Below are positions 1 through 8,323 of a stretch of 52,908 nt of DNA, one piece after another. The position numbers were made by a program, and so were the translations under genes. The notes beneath the pieces were generated by a model. It was not told the origin of the DNA. It worked only from the letters and a program-made list of their open reading frames with translations, and did no database searches. Source of the stretch: Streptomyces carpinensis (GTDB lineage: Bacteria; Actinomycetota; Actinomycetes; Streptomycetales; Streptomycetaceae); contig NZ_MUBM01000041.1 of NCBI RefSeq assembly GCF_002154505.1, positions 1 through 52,908 of the forward strand. The letters are read 5' to 3'. Every line of letters begins with the position of its first letter. Position 1 is the stretch's first letter.

Positions 1-147
1 CCCTCGGACATGCTGAGGCCGCTCTCAACTCGCTGCGACCGACGTCGGCGGAGGCCCGGTGCGTCCACCGGCGCGACGGGTGGACGCACCGGGCCTCCGC
101 CGACGTCGGTCGCAGCGAGTTGAGAGCGGCGTCAGCATGACCGAGGG
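1..147. repeat. 147-bp near-perfect palindrome (giant hairpin)
   Basis: The two arms, 1-69 and 79-147, are reverse complements around a 9-nt loop (70-78). Only positions 8/140 and 17/131 fail to pair. It lies downstream of the leftward iclR gene. Its place suggests a very strong transcription terminator, or a recombination or foldback relic. Because the arm runs to the first base of the window, the true palindrome may be longer. No coding sequence is evident in it. Confidence 0.9.
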
Positions 148-204
148 CGTGTGTAGGTGAGAGACGGATGCGGCGGCCGATGCCATTCGGCCGTCGTACC
201 GCCG

Positions 205-978
205 TCACCGGCCGGAGGCAACCTCCGGTGCGTCGCGTACGCCGAGAGCATGGGAGAAGCCTCGGGCAGCCGTCCGTACGACGGGAACGACCGTCTGGGC
301 GTTCGCGTCGTTGGGGACGATGACCGACAGCGTCGCGACCACCCTCCCGCCGGGGCCGCGCACCGGGGCGGCGATGCCGAGGGCCTCGGAATGGATGTAT
401 CCGGGACAGTAGGCGTATCCCCTCTGCCGGATCTCGGCCAGGAGCGCGCGCAGCCGTGAGGGCGCGGTCGGTGTCGCCGAGGTGTAGGCGGTCAGCGGGG
501 CGGCCAGTATGCGTTCCTTCAGGTCGGCGGGGCCATGCGCCAGGAGCACCAGGCCGCTGGAGGAGGCGTGCAGGGGCAGCCGCCCGGCGATTCGGGTGAA
601 GTTGACGACCGAGGCGGGGGCCGAGAGGCGTTCGAGGAACAGAACCTCATCGCCGTCGAGGACACCCAGCTGTACATGGTGGCCCACGACGTCGTGCACG
701 CCTTCCAGGAACGGCATCGCCGTGTCGCGCAGGGAGAGCGTCGGCGACGCCCGCGTGACCAGTTCCCAGAGCCGGACGCCGATGCGCAGCCTGCGGTCGT
801 CGTCCCGGCTCAGGAAGCCGTGCGCCACGAGTTCGCCCACGAGCCGGGACGCTGTCGCCACATGCAGGTCCGCGCGACGTGCGACCTCGGAAACGGTCAA
901 CGCCGGCTCGTCCTGGTTGAACGCCTCAAGAATTCGAGCGGCTCGGGAAAGGACCGACTCGTGGTGGGGTGTTTTCAC
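205..978 (-). CDS. IclR-family transcriptional regulator
   Basis: This 257-aa protein has the IclR layout: an N-terminal winged helix (about residues 5-65, SVLSRAARILEAF then SEVARRADLHVATASRLV) and a C-terminal effector-binding domain (about 80-245). The start is GTG with AGGA nine bases upstream; no in-frame ATG fits better. It is transcribed away from the reductase/P450 operon across a 345-bp gap, the usual place for a local regulator of aromatic catabolism. I infer that it controls the O-demethylation operon at 1324-5335, sensing an aromatic acid. The family call is firm, the target and ligand are inferred. Confidence 0.9.
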   Translation of the reverse strand: MKTPHHESVLSRAARILEAFNQDEPALTVSEVARRADLHVATASRLVGELVAHGFLSRDDDRRLRIGVRLWELVTRASPTLSLRDTAMPFLEGVHDVVGHHVQLGVLDGDEVLFLERLSAPASVVNFTRIAGRLPLHASSSGLVLLAHGPADLKERILAAPLTAYTSATPTAPSRLRALLAEIRQRGYAYCPGYIHSEALGIAAPVRGPGGRVVATLSVIVPNDANAQTVVPVVRTAARGFSHALGVRDAPEVASGR

Positions 979-1323
979 GGCATCGTGTCCTGGTGGTCGG
1001 AGAAAAGGTACACCCGAACGGGGATGACATTACAGATCACGACCGTAACGGCCCCGGTCGTCACAGGCGACCGTTGATCACGGTTTGTGGTCTCAGCGAC
1101 GGTTCGACGGCACCGCGGCGATGCGGCCATCGCTGACGCCACCAGGCTTCTCCCGTGCCCGTGGCGTGCGAGACGTACGAGACGCGACCTTCCGTCTGTG
1201 ACGGTGGCATGACGGCTATATGACGCCGTCGCAAAGTTCGTCTCTCGCTGGGTGAGAAAGCCGTCGCGATGTGACGGCGGCCACGCGCATTCTTCCCGCA
1301 TTCCACAGACGGGAGGCGGCAAC
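979..1323. promoter_or_regulatory. Divergent intergenic region, iclR / reductase-P450 operon
   Basis: This 345-bp non-coding gap must hold the promoters of both divergent genes. Several TGACGG/TGACGC words cluster at about 1200-1275. They include an inverted repeat GACGGC (1211-1216) and GCCGTC (1225-1230) that could be an IclR operator. A GGGAGG ribosome binding site precedes the reductase ATG. I see no convincing open frame here; the operator is a suggestion only. Confidence 0.4.
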
Positions 1324-2310
1324 ATGGTCGTTCAGAACCTTCTTCCGACGGCTCCCCGGTACTCGACGTCCACCGTGACGCTGGAGGTCCGTTCCAAGGA
1401 CGTCGTCGCCGATGGCGTGGTGTCCCTGACCCTTGCACACGCGGACGGCACGCGGCTGCCGGACTGGACGCCCGGATCGCACATCGACCTGGTCCTGCCG
1501 AACGGCGCGACTCGCCAGTACTCCCTGTGCGGTGACCGCTGGGACCCCTACAGCTACCGCGTCGCCGTGCTGCGCGAGCCCGCCGGGCGCGGGGGATCGG
1601 CCTACGTGCACGACACGCTGACGCCGGGTGCCCGGGTCGGCGTCGGCGGACCGCGCAACCACTTCCCCCTGGCCCCGGCCGACCGGTACCTGTTCATCGC
1701 CGGCGGCATTGGGGTCACCCCGCTACTGCCGATGATCCGCCAGGCCGAACTCATGGGTGCGGACTGGCAGTTGCTGTACGGCGGACGCACCCGGACGTCC
1801 ATGGCGTTCCGCGACGAACTGACGGCTGCTCACGGTGACCGCGTCACCGTCGCCCCGCAGGACGAGTGCGGCCTGCTCGACCTGGGCGCATGGCTGAGCG
1901 AGCCCGCCGCCGGCACCAAGGTGTACTGCTGCGGGCCGGGCCCCCTGCTCGCCGCCGTCGAAGACGCCTGCGCCGCCTGGCCGCCGTACAGCCTGCGCAC
2001 GGAACGCTTCACCGCCGCGGCGCACACCGAGCCCGTGCTGCGCACGCCGTTCGAGGTGGAGCTGCGCCGCAGCGGCCGGACGGTGACGGTCAGCCCTGAC
2101 GTCTCCGTCCTCGATGCGCTACGGCAGGCCGGTGCCGATCTGCTGTCCTCCTGTGAGCAGGGGACCTGCGGCACCTGCCTCACCCCGGTGGTGGCGGGGA
2201 CCCCCGACCACCGGGACTCGGTCCTGGCCGACCACGAACGCGAGGCCAACGACTGCATGCTCCCCTGTGTGTCCCGCTCCCGTTCGGGTCGGCTGGTCCT
2301 GGACCTCTGA
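1324..2310 (+). CDS. Phthalate-dioxygenase-type ferredoxin reductase (P450 partner)
   Basis: The 328-aa protein has an FMN/FAD-binding barrel (RQYSLCG, about 64-70), an NAD-binding half (GGIGVTPLLPM, about 127) and a C-terminal plant-type [2Fe-2S] domain with ligands C277, C282, C285 and C315. It passes electrons from NAD(P)H to a terminal oxygenase. The ATG at 1324 is chosen because GGGAGG lies just upstream and the domain starts soon after. The next gene, 40 bp on, is a P450, so that is the probable electron acceptor. VanB-like Rieske reductases look the same, but no Rieske oxygenase is present in this operon. Confidence 0.9.
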   Translation: MVVQNLLPTAPRYSTSTVTLEVRSKDVVADGVVSLTLAHADGTRLPDWTPGSHIDLVLPNGATRQYSLCGDRWDPYSYRVAVLREPAGRGGSAYVHDTLTPGARVGVGGPRNHFPLAPADRYLFIAGGIGVTPLLPMIRQAELMGADWQLLYGGRTRTSMAFRDELTAAHGDRVTVAPQDECGLLDLGAWLSEPAAGTKVYCCGPGPLLAAVEDACAAWPPYSLRTERFTAAAHTEPVLRTPFEVELRRSGRTVTVSPDVSVLDALRQAGADLLSSCEQGTCGTCLTPVVAGTPDHRDSVLADHEREANDCMLPCVSRSRSGRLVLDL

Positions 2311-2350
2311 GCCGAGCCCCCCACTTCGAGCCGCTATCGCTGGAGCCGCC

Positions 2351-3568
2351 ATGCCCGAAGCCACGGCCACCGCCGTCCTGCCGCCCACCAGTCACGCCGA
2401 CCCCTTCGCCGCCGAACATCTGGAACACCCCGAGCCCCTCCACCACTCCCTGCGCGAGGCCGGACCCGTCGTCCGGCTGTCCCGTTACGACGTCTACGCC
2501 CTGGCTCGCCACCAGGAGGTGCACGCCGCCCTGGTCGACTGGCAGTCCTTCCAGTCCGGTGCTGGTGTGGGCCTGGCCAACTTCCGCCACGAGAAGCCGT
2601 GGCGGCCACCGAGTCTGCTGCTGGAGGCCGACCCGCCGCACCACGACGCCCCGCGCAGCGTGCTGCGCGAGATCCTCGCCCCGCCGGCCCTGCGTCGGCT
2701 GCGCGAGACGTGGCAGGTGGCCGCCGAGAACCTCGTCGACGCGCTGCTGGCCACCGGGAGCATGGAGTTCGACGCGTTCGACGCACTGGCCAAGGTGTTC
2801 CCGTTGCGCGTGTTCCCCGACGCCGTCGGCCTTGGCCCCGACGGCCGGGAGAACCTCCTGCCCTACGGCAACATGGCCTTCAACGCCTTCGGACCCCGCA
2901 ACGACCTCGTCGCGGCCGACGCCCACCGGGTCGCCAAACTGTCCGCCTGGGTGAACGCCCAGTGCGCCCGCGAGAAACTGACCCAGGACGGTTTCGGCGC
3001 CCGGATCTGGGCCGCCGCCGACCGCGGCGACCTCACCCACGAGCAGGCGCCCCTGGTGGTGCGCTCTCTGCTCACCGCCGGTGTCGACACCACCGTCCAC
3101 GGCCTGGCCGCCGCCCTCTACGCTTTCGCCACCCACCCCGACCAGTGGCAGCGGCTGCGCGAGCGCCCCGAACTGGCGCGGGTCGCGTTCGACGAAGCGG
3201 TGCGATGGCAGTCACCGGTGCAGACGTTCTTCCGGACGGCCACCACCGACGTCACCGTCGCCGGCACCGTCATCCCCCAGGATTCCAAGATCCTGATGTT
3301 CCTCGGCGCCGCCAACCGCGACCCGGCCCGCTGGAGTGATCCGGACCGCTTCGACCTCGGCCGCGACCCTTCCGGCCACGTCAGCTTCGGCATGGGACTG
3401 CACCAGTGCGTCGGCCAGCACGTCGCCCGCTTGGAGGCCGAGTCGCTGCTGACCGCTCTCGCCCGCCGTGTCGAGCGCATCGAGCTCGCGGACGAACCGC
3501 GCCGGCACCTCAACAACACGCTCCGCTCGTGGGCTTCGCTTCCCGTTCGCATACGACCGGCGGCGTGA
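2351..3568 (+). CDS. Cytochrome P450, CYP199-like aromatic O-demethylase candidate
   Basis: This 405-aa soluble P450 has the I-helix acid-alcohol pair (AGVDTT, D246/T247), an ExxR region (FDEAVRW) and the heme-ligand loop [10 protein letters not shown] with C353. The segment [14 protein letters not shown] and the helix pattern recall the CYP199 family, known for oxidising para-substituted benzoates such as 4-methoxybenzoate. The ATG at 2351 follows the reductase closely. The downstream genes for formaldehyde oxidation fit O-demethylation, which releases formaldehyde. P450 identity is certain; family and substrate are inferred from recalled motifs and context. Confidence 0.85.
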   Translation: MPEATATAVLPPTSHADPFAAEHLEHPEPLHHSLREAGPVVRLSRYDVYALARHQEVHAALVDWQSFQSGAGVGLANFRHEKPWRPPSLLLEADPPHHDAPRSVLREILAPPALRRLRETWQVAAENLVDALLATGSMEFDAFDALAKVFPLRVFPDAVGLGPDGRENLLPYGNMAFNAFGPRNDLVAADAHRVAKLSAWVNAQCAREKLTQDGFGARIWAAADRGDLTHEQAPLVVRSLLTAGVDTTVHGLAAALYAFATHPDQWQRLRERPELARVAFDEAVRWQSPVQTFFRTATTDVTVAGTVIPQDSKILMFLGAANRDPARWSDPDRFDLGRDPSGHVSFGMGLHQCVGQHVARLEAESLLTALARRVERIELADEPRRHLNNTLRSWASLPVRIRPAA

Positions 3569-3617
3569 CGCGGCGCCACTCTTCGCCCGTTCTGCACGTC
3601 ATTCGAAAGGATCACGC

Positions 3618-4703
3618 ATGTCCCAGCACGTTCGCGGTGTCGTCGCCCGCGCCAAGGGCGACCCGGTGCGGGTCGAGACGATCGTCGTACCCGACCCCGG
3701 ACCGGGAGAGGCGGTGGTCAAGGTGCAGGCGTGCGGGGTCTGCCACACCGACCTGCACTACCGCGAAGGCGGCATCAACGACGACTTCCCCTTCCTCCTC
3801 GGCCACGAGGCGGCCGGAGTCGTCGAACAGGTCGGCCCCGGTGTGACGGATGTCCAGCCGGGCGACTTCGTCGTCCTCAACTGGCGTGCGGTGTGCGGCC
3901 ACTGCCGCGCCTGCCGCCGCGGGCGCCCGCAGTACTGCTTCGACACGCACAACGCGCGGCAGAAGATGACGCTCACCGACGGCACCGAGTTGACACCCGC
4001 GCTCGGGATCGGTGCCTTCGCCGAGAAGACCCTGGTCGCCGCCGGGCAGTGCACCAAGGTCGATCCGGCCGCCTCACCGGCCGCGGCGGGCCTGCTCGGC
4101 TGCGGTGTGATGGCCGGCATCGGCGCGGCGATCAACACCGGCGGCGTCGGCCGGGGTGACTCGGTCGCGGTGATCGGTTGCGGAGGCGTCGGTGACGCGG
4201 CCGTGCTCGGCGCGCGGCTGGCAGGCGCGGCGAAGGTCATCGCGGTGGACATCGACGACCGCAAGCTGGAGACCGCCCGCACGCTCGGCGCCACCCACAG
4301 CGTCAACTCCAGCGACACCGACCCGGTCGAGAGGATCCGAGCACTGACCGGCGGCTTCGGCGCCGACGTCGTTATCGAGGCCGTCGGCCGACCGGAGACG
4401 TACCGGCAGGCGTTCTACGCCCGCGACCTCGCCGGCACCGTCGTCCTCGTCGGCGTCCCCACCCCGCGGATGAAGCTGGAACTGCCGCTGCTGGACGTCT
4501 TCGGCCGCGGTGGGGCGCTCAAGTCCTCCTGGTACGGCGACTGCCTGCCGTCACGCGACTTCCCGATGCTCGTCGACCTCTACCTCCAAGGCCGGCTGGA
4601 CCTCGACGCCTTCGTCAGCGAGACCATCACCCTGGACGAGGTCGAGGACGCCTTCGCCCGCATGCACAAGGGTGACGTCCTGCGCTCGGTGGTCATCCTC
4701 TGA
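3618..4703 (+). CDS. S-(hydroxymethyl)mycothiol dehydrogenase (formaldehyde detoxification)
   Basis: This 361-aa class III-type zinc alcohol dehydrogenase oxidises the mycothiol-formaldehyde adduct with NAD+. Visible features are the catalytic-zinc motif CGVCHTD, GHEAAG, the structural-zinc cysteines in [15 protein letters not shown], and the nucleotide-binding [10 protein letters not shown]. The ATG at 3618 is preceded by GAAAGGA. It overlaps the next gene by one base (TGATG). Pairing of this enzyme with an MBL hydrolase is the arrangement of mscR (Rv2259) and Rv2260 in mycobacteria. Its place behind a P450 O-demethylase explains the need for formaldehyde removal. Confidence 0.88.
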   Translation: MSQHVRGVVARAKGDPVRVETIVVPDPGPGEAVVKVQACGVCHTDLHYREGGINDDFPFLLGHEAAGVVEQVGPGVTDVQPGDFVVLNWRAVCGHCRACRRGRPQYCFDTHNARQKMTLTDGTELTPALGIGAFAEKTLVAAGQCTKVDPAASPAAAGLLGCGVMAGIGAAINTGGVGRGDSVAVIGCGGVGDAAVLGARLAGAAKVIAVDIDDRKLETARTLGATHSVNSSDTDPVERIRALTGGFGADVVIEAVGRPETYRQAFYARDLAGTVVLVGVPTPRMKLELPLLDVFGRGGALKSSWYGDCLPSRDFPMLVDLYLQGRLDLDAFVSETITLDEVEDAFARMHKGDVLRSVVIL

Positions 4704-5335
4704 TGCCCGGCGCCCGCATCGAACGCGTCGTCACCTCAGGCGCCTTCAGCCTGGACGGCGGCACGTGGAATGTCGACAACAACGTGTGGATCGTCGGCGA
4801 CGCCCGCGAGGCCGTCGTCATCGACGCGGCGCACGACGCCGACGCCATCGCCGCGGCCGTCGGCGACCGGCGCCTGGTGGCCATCGTGTGCACCCACGCC
4901 CACAACGACCACGTCAACGCGGCCCCGGCCCTGGCCGAGGCCACCGGGGCACCCGTTCTCCTCCACCTTGACGACCGGTTGCTGTGGAAGCACACCCACC
5001 CTGACCACGAACCCGGGGGTTACCTCTCCGACAACCAGCGCATCCAGGTCGCCGGTAAGGAACTGCAGGTGCTGCACGCCCCCGGGCACACGCCCGGATC
5101 CATCTGCCTGTACGCGCCCGCTCTCGGCACCGTCTTCACCGGCGACACCCTGTTCGCGGGCGGTCCCGGAGCGACCGGCCGGTCGTACTCGCACTTCCCC
5201 ACCATCATCCGCTCCATCCGGGACCGCGTCCTCACACTGCCGGACACCACGGAGGTCCGCACCGGACACGGCGAGAACACGACCGTCGGCGCCGAAGAGC
5301 CGCATCTGCAGGAGTGGATCACCCGCGGTCACTGA
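4703..5335 (+). CDS. MBL-fold hydrolase, candidate S-formylmycothiol hydrolase
   Basis: This 210-aa metallo-beta-lactamase-fold protein carries the zinc-binding THAHNDH motif (about 66-72), HAPGHTPGS (about 130), GDTLF and a late GHGENT histidine. It resembles glyoxalase II-type thioester hydrolases. The start codon overlaps the stop of the mycothiol dehydrogenase, so the two are translationally coupled. By analogy with Rv2259/Rv2260 it probably hydrolyses S-formylmycothiol to formate and mycothiol. The fold is clear; the exact substrate is inferred. Confidence 0.85.
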   Translation: MPGARIERVVTSGAFSLDGGTWNVDNNVWIVGDAREAVVIDAAHDADAIAAAVGDRRLVAIVCTHAHNDHVNAAPALAEATGAPVLLHLDDRLLWKHTHPDHEPGGYLSDNQRIQVAGKELQVLHAPGHTPGSICLYAPALGTVFTGDTLFAGGPGATGRSYSHFPTIIRSIRDRVLTLPDTTEVRTGHGENTTVGAEEPHLQEWITRGH

Positions 5336-5400
5336 CGCCGGGGAGAGGTCCCGTCACTCCGCAATGAACAACAACATCCCGATGAGTAAGGGGCAAAGCC

Positions 5401-7152
5401 ATGGAATATTGGCGGATGTGGAGACGTGCTCGATCACGTCTCCGCGTGTTGTCGCTGGGAGGGACGGCTGCGGCTGTCGTGGCCTCGGTGGGACTGCTGG
5501 GATCACCGGCGGCAGTGGCGTCACCTCCAGCCGCGACGTCCGGACTCGCAGCGCCGTCGCAGCCCTGCGAGGCGCTGACCGGACTGTCGCTGCCCGGCCT
5601 CCCGCCCTCCGGTACGGCTGCCGTCACCGCGCGGCAGGTGGCGGGGAGCGGCTGTCAGGTGTCGATCTCGATCACCGACACCTCCGATCCCCGCGGCGGC
5701 CAGCCGGGCAGGATCGGCATCGCTCTGACGCTGCCCGACCGATGGAACCGCAAGTACATGGCCGAGGGCGGAGGCGTGTACTGCGGTCCGGCGAACTTCG
5801 TCACCCTGGCGGCCGACCGGTGGCTGGCAGCCGGGTACGCGATCTCGCAGGACGACTGCGGGCACACCGGAAGCACGAACATGTTCACCTCGCCGTGGGT
5901 GACCAACCCCAGCCCGCCGCCGGCGCTGAACTGGAACCGGATAAATGACTTCGGCTATCTCGCCCACCACCAGATGGCGACCCAGTCGAAGTTCGTGATC
6001 GATCAGTACTACGGTGCGGGTGCGCGTCACTCGTACTGGAACGGCTGCTCGACGGGCGGGCGGCAGGGCATGTCCGAGGCGCAGAACTATCCCCGGGACT
6101 TCGACGGGATCCTGGCAGGCGCCCCGGCATTGAACTGGAACCAGTTCATCGTCGCGCAACTGTGGCCCCAACTGGTCATGAAGTGGAACGACGACTACCT
6201 GCCCACCTGTAAGAAGGACCTGGTCAACACGGCGCTGAAGGCGCACTGCCGCGACCAGAACGGCCAGATCGACGGCGTGTTCGACCCTCGGAACTGCGAC
6301 GTGCTCGGCGTGCTGCACAGGCTGGTCGGCACCGCCACGCCGTGCGGCACGTTCAGCGCAACCGATGCCCTCGTGATCCAGGCGATCTGGCAGGGGCCGC
6401 GCCGCTCGGGCTCGCAGAACGACATGCTCCACGGCAAGCCCGTCTGGTTCGGGCTTGAGCCGGGCGCAAGCATGGACGGAGCCGGTTACTCGCCCGCCAC
6501 GGGCCCTGGGGGAGGACTCGGCCTCGCGACCACCCGTCAGCTGGCCGACGGGCGGTGGACCGGTGCGCCGTTCGTCCCGACCGCCGACTGGTTCCAGAAC
6601 TGGCTCAAGCAGAACCCGGACTGGAACTACACCGACGAGTCGTATCAGCAGTACTGGCAGGACTTCGCCACGTCGGGCCGGCAGTACGACTACGCCCTCT
6701 CGGCCGCCAACCCGGACCTGCGCGCCTTCAAGGCTGCCGGCGGAAAGCTGATCATGTGGCACGGCCTGGCCGACCAGCTGATCTTCACGGGCGACAGCAT
6801 CAACTACTACAACCGCGCGCTCGCAGCCAACGGCGGAATCCGCAACACGGAATCGTTCTTCCGCTACTTCCTCGCCCCAGGTGTCGACCACTGCGGCGCC
6901 CCGGGTCCCCGAAGCATCGCCCCCACCGACCCGATGCAGCAGGTCATCGACTGGGTCGAGCACGGCGCGGCGCCCGCCGTGCTCAACGCCAGTGGCACGA
7001 TCAACGGCAAGTCCGTGGACCGGCCGTTGTGCCCCTACCCCGGTCCCGACGCCGCCTACACCGGCGGCGACCCGAACAAGGCCGGTAGCTACACCTGCAG
7101 CAAGCGGTCACAGTTCACCAACCCCTTCCTGCTGAACGGACAGCACGGATAG
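5401..7152 (+). CDS. Secreted tannase/feruloyl esterase family protein
   Basis: The 583-aa protein starts with an arginine-rich signal peptide (about residues 1-40, ending near AVASPP). It then has the tannase-family alpha/beta hydrolase: nucleophile motif GCSTGGRQG (C216-S217), D458 in HGLADQL and H497-C498 in DHCGAPG. The cysteines next to Ser and His form the characteristic disulfide of this family. It would cleave ester-linked hydroxycinnamates or gallates outside the cell. It lies 65 bp after the formaldehyde genes, so it plausibly supplies methoxylated aromatic acids to the P450 system. Which ester is cut cannot be read from the sequence. Confidence 0.88.
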   Translation: MEYWRMWRRARSRLRVLSLGGTAAAVVASVGLLGSPAAVASPPAATSGLAAPSQPCEALTGLSLPGLPPSGTAAVTARQVAGSGCQVSISITDTSDPRGGQPGRIGIALTLPDRWNRKYMAEGGGVYCGPANFVTLAADRWLAAGYAISQDDCGHTGSTNMFTSPWVTNPSPPPALNWNRINDFGYLAHHQMATQSKFVIDQYYGAGARHSYWNGCSTGGRQGMSEAQNYPRDFDGILAGAPALNWNQFIVAQLWPQLVMKWNDDYLPTCKKDLVNTALKAHCRDQNGQIDGVFDPRNCDVLGVLHRLVGTATPCGTFSATDALVIQAIWQGPRRSGSQNDMLHGKPVWFGLEPGASMDGAGYSPATGPGGGLGLATTRQLADGRWTGAPFVPTADWFQNWLKQNPDWNYTDESYQQYWQDFATSGRQYDYALSAANPDLRAFKAAGGKLIMWHGLADQLIFTGDSINYYNRALAANGGIRNTESFFRYFLAPGVDHCGAPGPRSIAPTDPMQQVIDWVEHGAAPAVLNASGTINGKSVDRPLCPYPGPDAAYTGGDPNKAGSYTCSKRSQFTNPFLLNGQHG

Positions 7153-7182
7153 CCGCCCACGAGGGCGGGCCTTCCACGTCCT

Positions 7183-7212
7183 GAGCGGCCTTCGAGATCG
7201 CGGAGGCCGCTC
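7183..7212. terminator. Bidirectional hairpin between convergent genes
   Basis: GAGCGGCCT (7183-7191) pairs with AGGCCGCTC (7204-7212) around a 12-nt loop. It lies between the convergent esterase and MDR genes, where a shared terminator is expected. Confidence 0.6.
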
Positions 7213-7306
7213 ACCATCGAGCCGCGCCGGCTGCGGCAGAACAGCTCACCTCGGCGCGTCCTGAGCCATGACTCGGACAGCCGGTCTGTGGCGGCTCCTC
7301 GCCCGC

Positions 7307-8242
7307 TCAGAAAGTAAGGACCACTCGCCCCCGCAGGCCGCCTGCCTCCACCAACCGGTGTGCCTCGGCGGCCTGTTCGGCCGGTAGCGTCTGTGCGACG
7401 CGCAGGGTCAGTCGGCCTTCCTCCGCCAAGTGGCGGAGTCGCTCGAGCTTGGCGTTTTCGCGTGCGTACTGCGGCACGAACGTGTGCTGGACGGTGATTC
7501 CGCGCTCCTCGGGAACTTCGACTCCGCCGGCCGATGACACCACCCTGCCGCCGTCGCGCACCGTGTGAATCGCGAGGCCGGCAACCCCCGCGGTGTCGAC
7601 GAGCCCGTCGATGCCGTCGGGCGCCTCCTTGCGCACCAGTTCAGGGAAGTCGTTCCCGCGCGGCAGTACGACGTCGGCGCCGAGGGCGCGCACCAGCTGC
7701 TCGTCCTTCGGCGCCGCGTCGGCGATAACCCGGAACCCGTCCACCTTGGCCAGTTGGACGACGTACCCGCCGACCGCACCGGCCGCTCCGGTGACGGCGA
7801 TGGTGGCGCCGACCGGGAGTTCGAGCAGGTCCAGTGCCATGCGGGCCGTCAGACCGTTCATCGGCAGTGTCGCGGCCTCCAGATGCGACGTGTCCGCCGG
7901 CGCACGAACGACGGACTCGGCGGGGACGACCAGGTGCTCCGCGTACGCGCCGTGCGTTCCGGACACGACTGCGACGGCCATGACCCGGTCGCCGACCCGG
8001 AGTTCGGTCTCCACCGCCTCGCCTATCCGCTCGATCACGCCCGCCGCGTCCATGCCTGGGACGTAGGGCGGCTCGGCGTCGGAGACGAAGGCGATGCCCT
8101 TGCGCACCAGCACGTCGACCGGGTTGACCGCGGCCGCGTGCACCCGGATGCATATCTCACCTGGCCCGGGTTCGGGCACGGGGAGGTCCAGAACACGCAG
8201 TACTTCGGGTCCGCCGAATTCGGTCAGTCCTATGGCTTTCAT
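7307..8242 (-). CDS. NADP-dependent quinone reductase-like MDR oxidoreductase
   Basis: This 311-aa medium-chain dehydrogenase/reductase lacks the zinc-ligand cysteines and has the quinone-reductase features: MKAIGLTEFGGPEVL at the N-terminus and GAAGAVGGYVVQLAK as the NADPH loop. Substrates of this family are quinones or enones. I chose the ATG at 8242; AGGAG lies 11 bases upstream, and a GTG four codons earlier is possible. It is the last gene of a leftward run with the antiporter, DUF2255 and a zinc alcohol dehydrogenase. It may help the cell cope with reactive electrophiles. Confidence 0.85.
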   Translation of the reverse strand: MKAIGLTEFGGPEVLRVLDLPVPEPGPGEICIRVHAAAVNPVDVLVRKGIAFVSDAEPPYVPGMDAAGVIERIGEAVETELRVGDRVMAVAVVSGTHGAYAEHLVVPAESVVRAPADTSHLEAATLPMNGLTARMALDLLELPVGATIAVTGAAGAVGGYVVQLAKVDGFRVIADAAPKDEQLVRALGADVVLPRGNDFPELVRKEAPDGIDGLVDTAGVAGLAIHTVRDGGRVVSSAGGVEVPEERGITVQHTFVPQYARENAKLERLRHLAEEGRLTLRVAQTLPAEQAAEAHRLVEAGGLRGRVVLTF

Positions 8243-8323
8243 GGAAGGCAGCACTCCTGCTGATCTTTGGCGTACGAGGTCGTACGCGGTAAACGGGATT
8301 GTCTGTGGTGCGGACCGGACTGG

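Noticed and set aside
5521..6963. Long open frame (480 codons) antisense to the tannase-like gene
   Set aside because: It is a shadow of the high-GC coding strand, rich in Arg/Gly/Val with no domain; the esterase on the other strand has full catalytic motifs.
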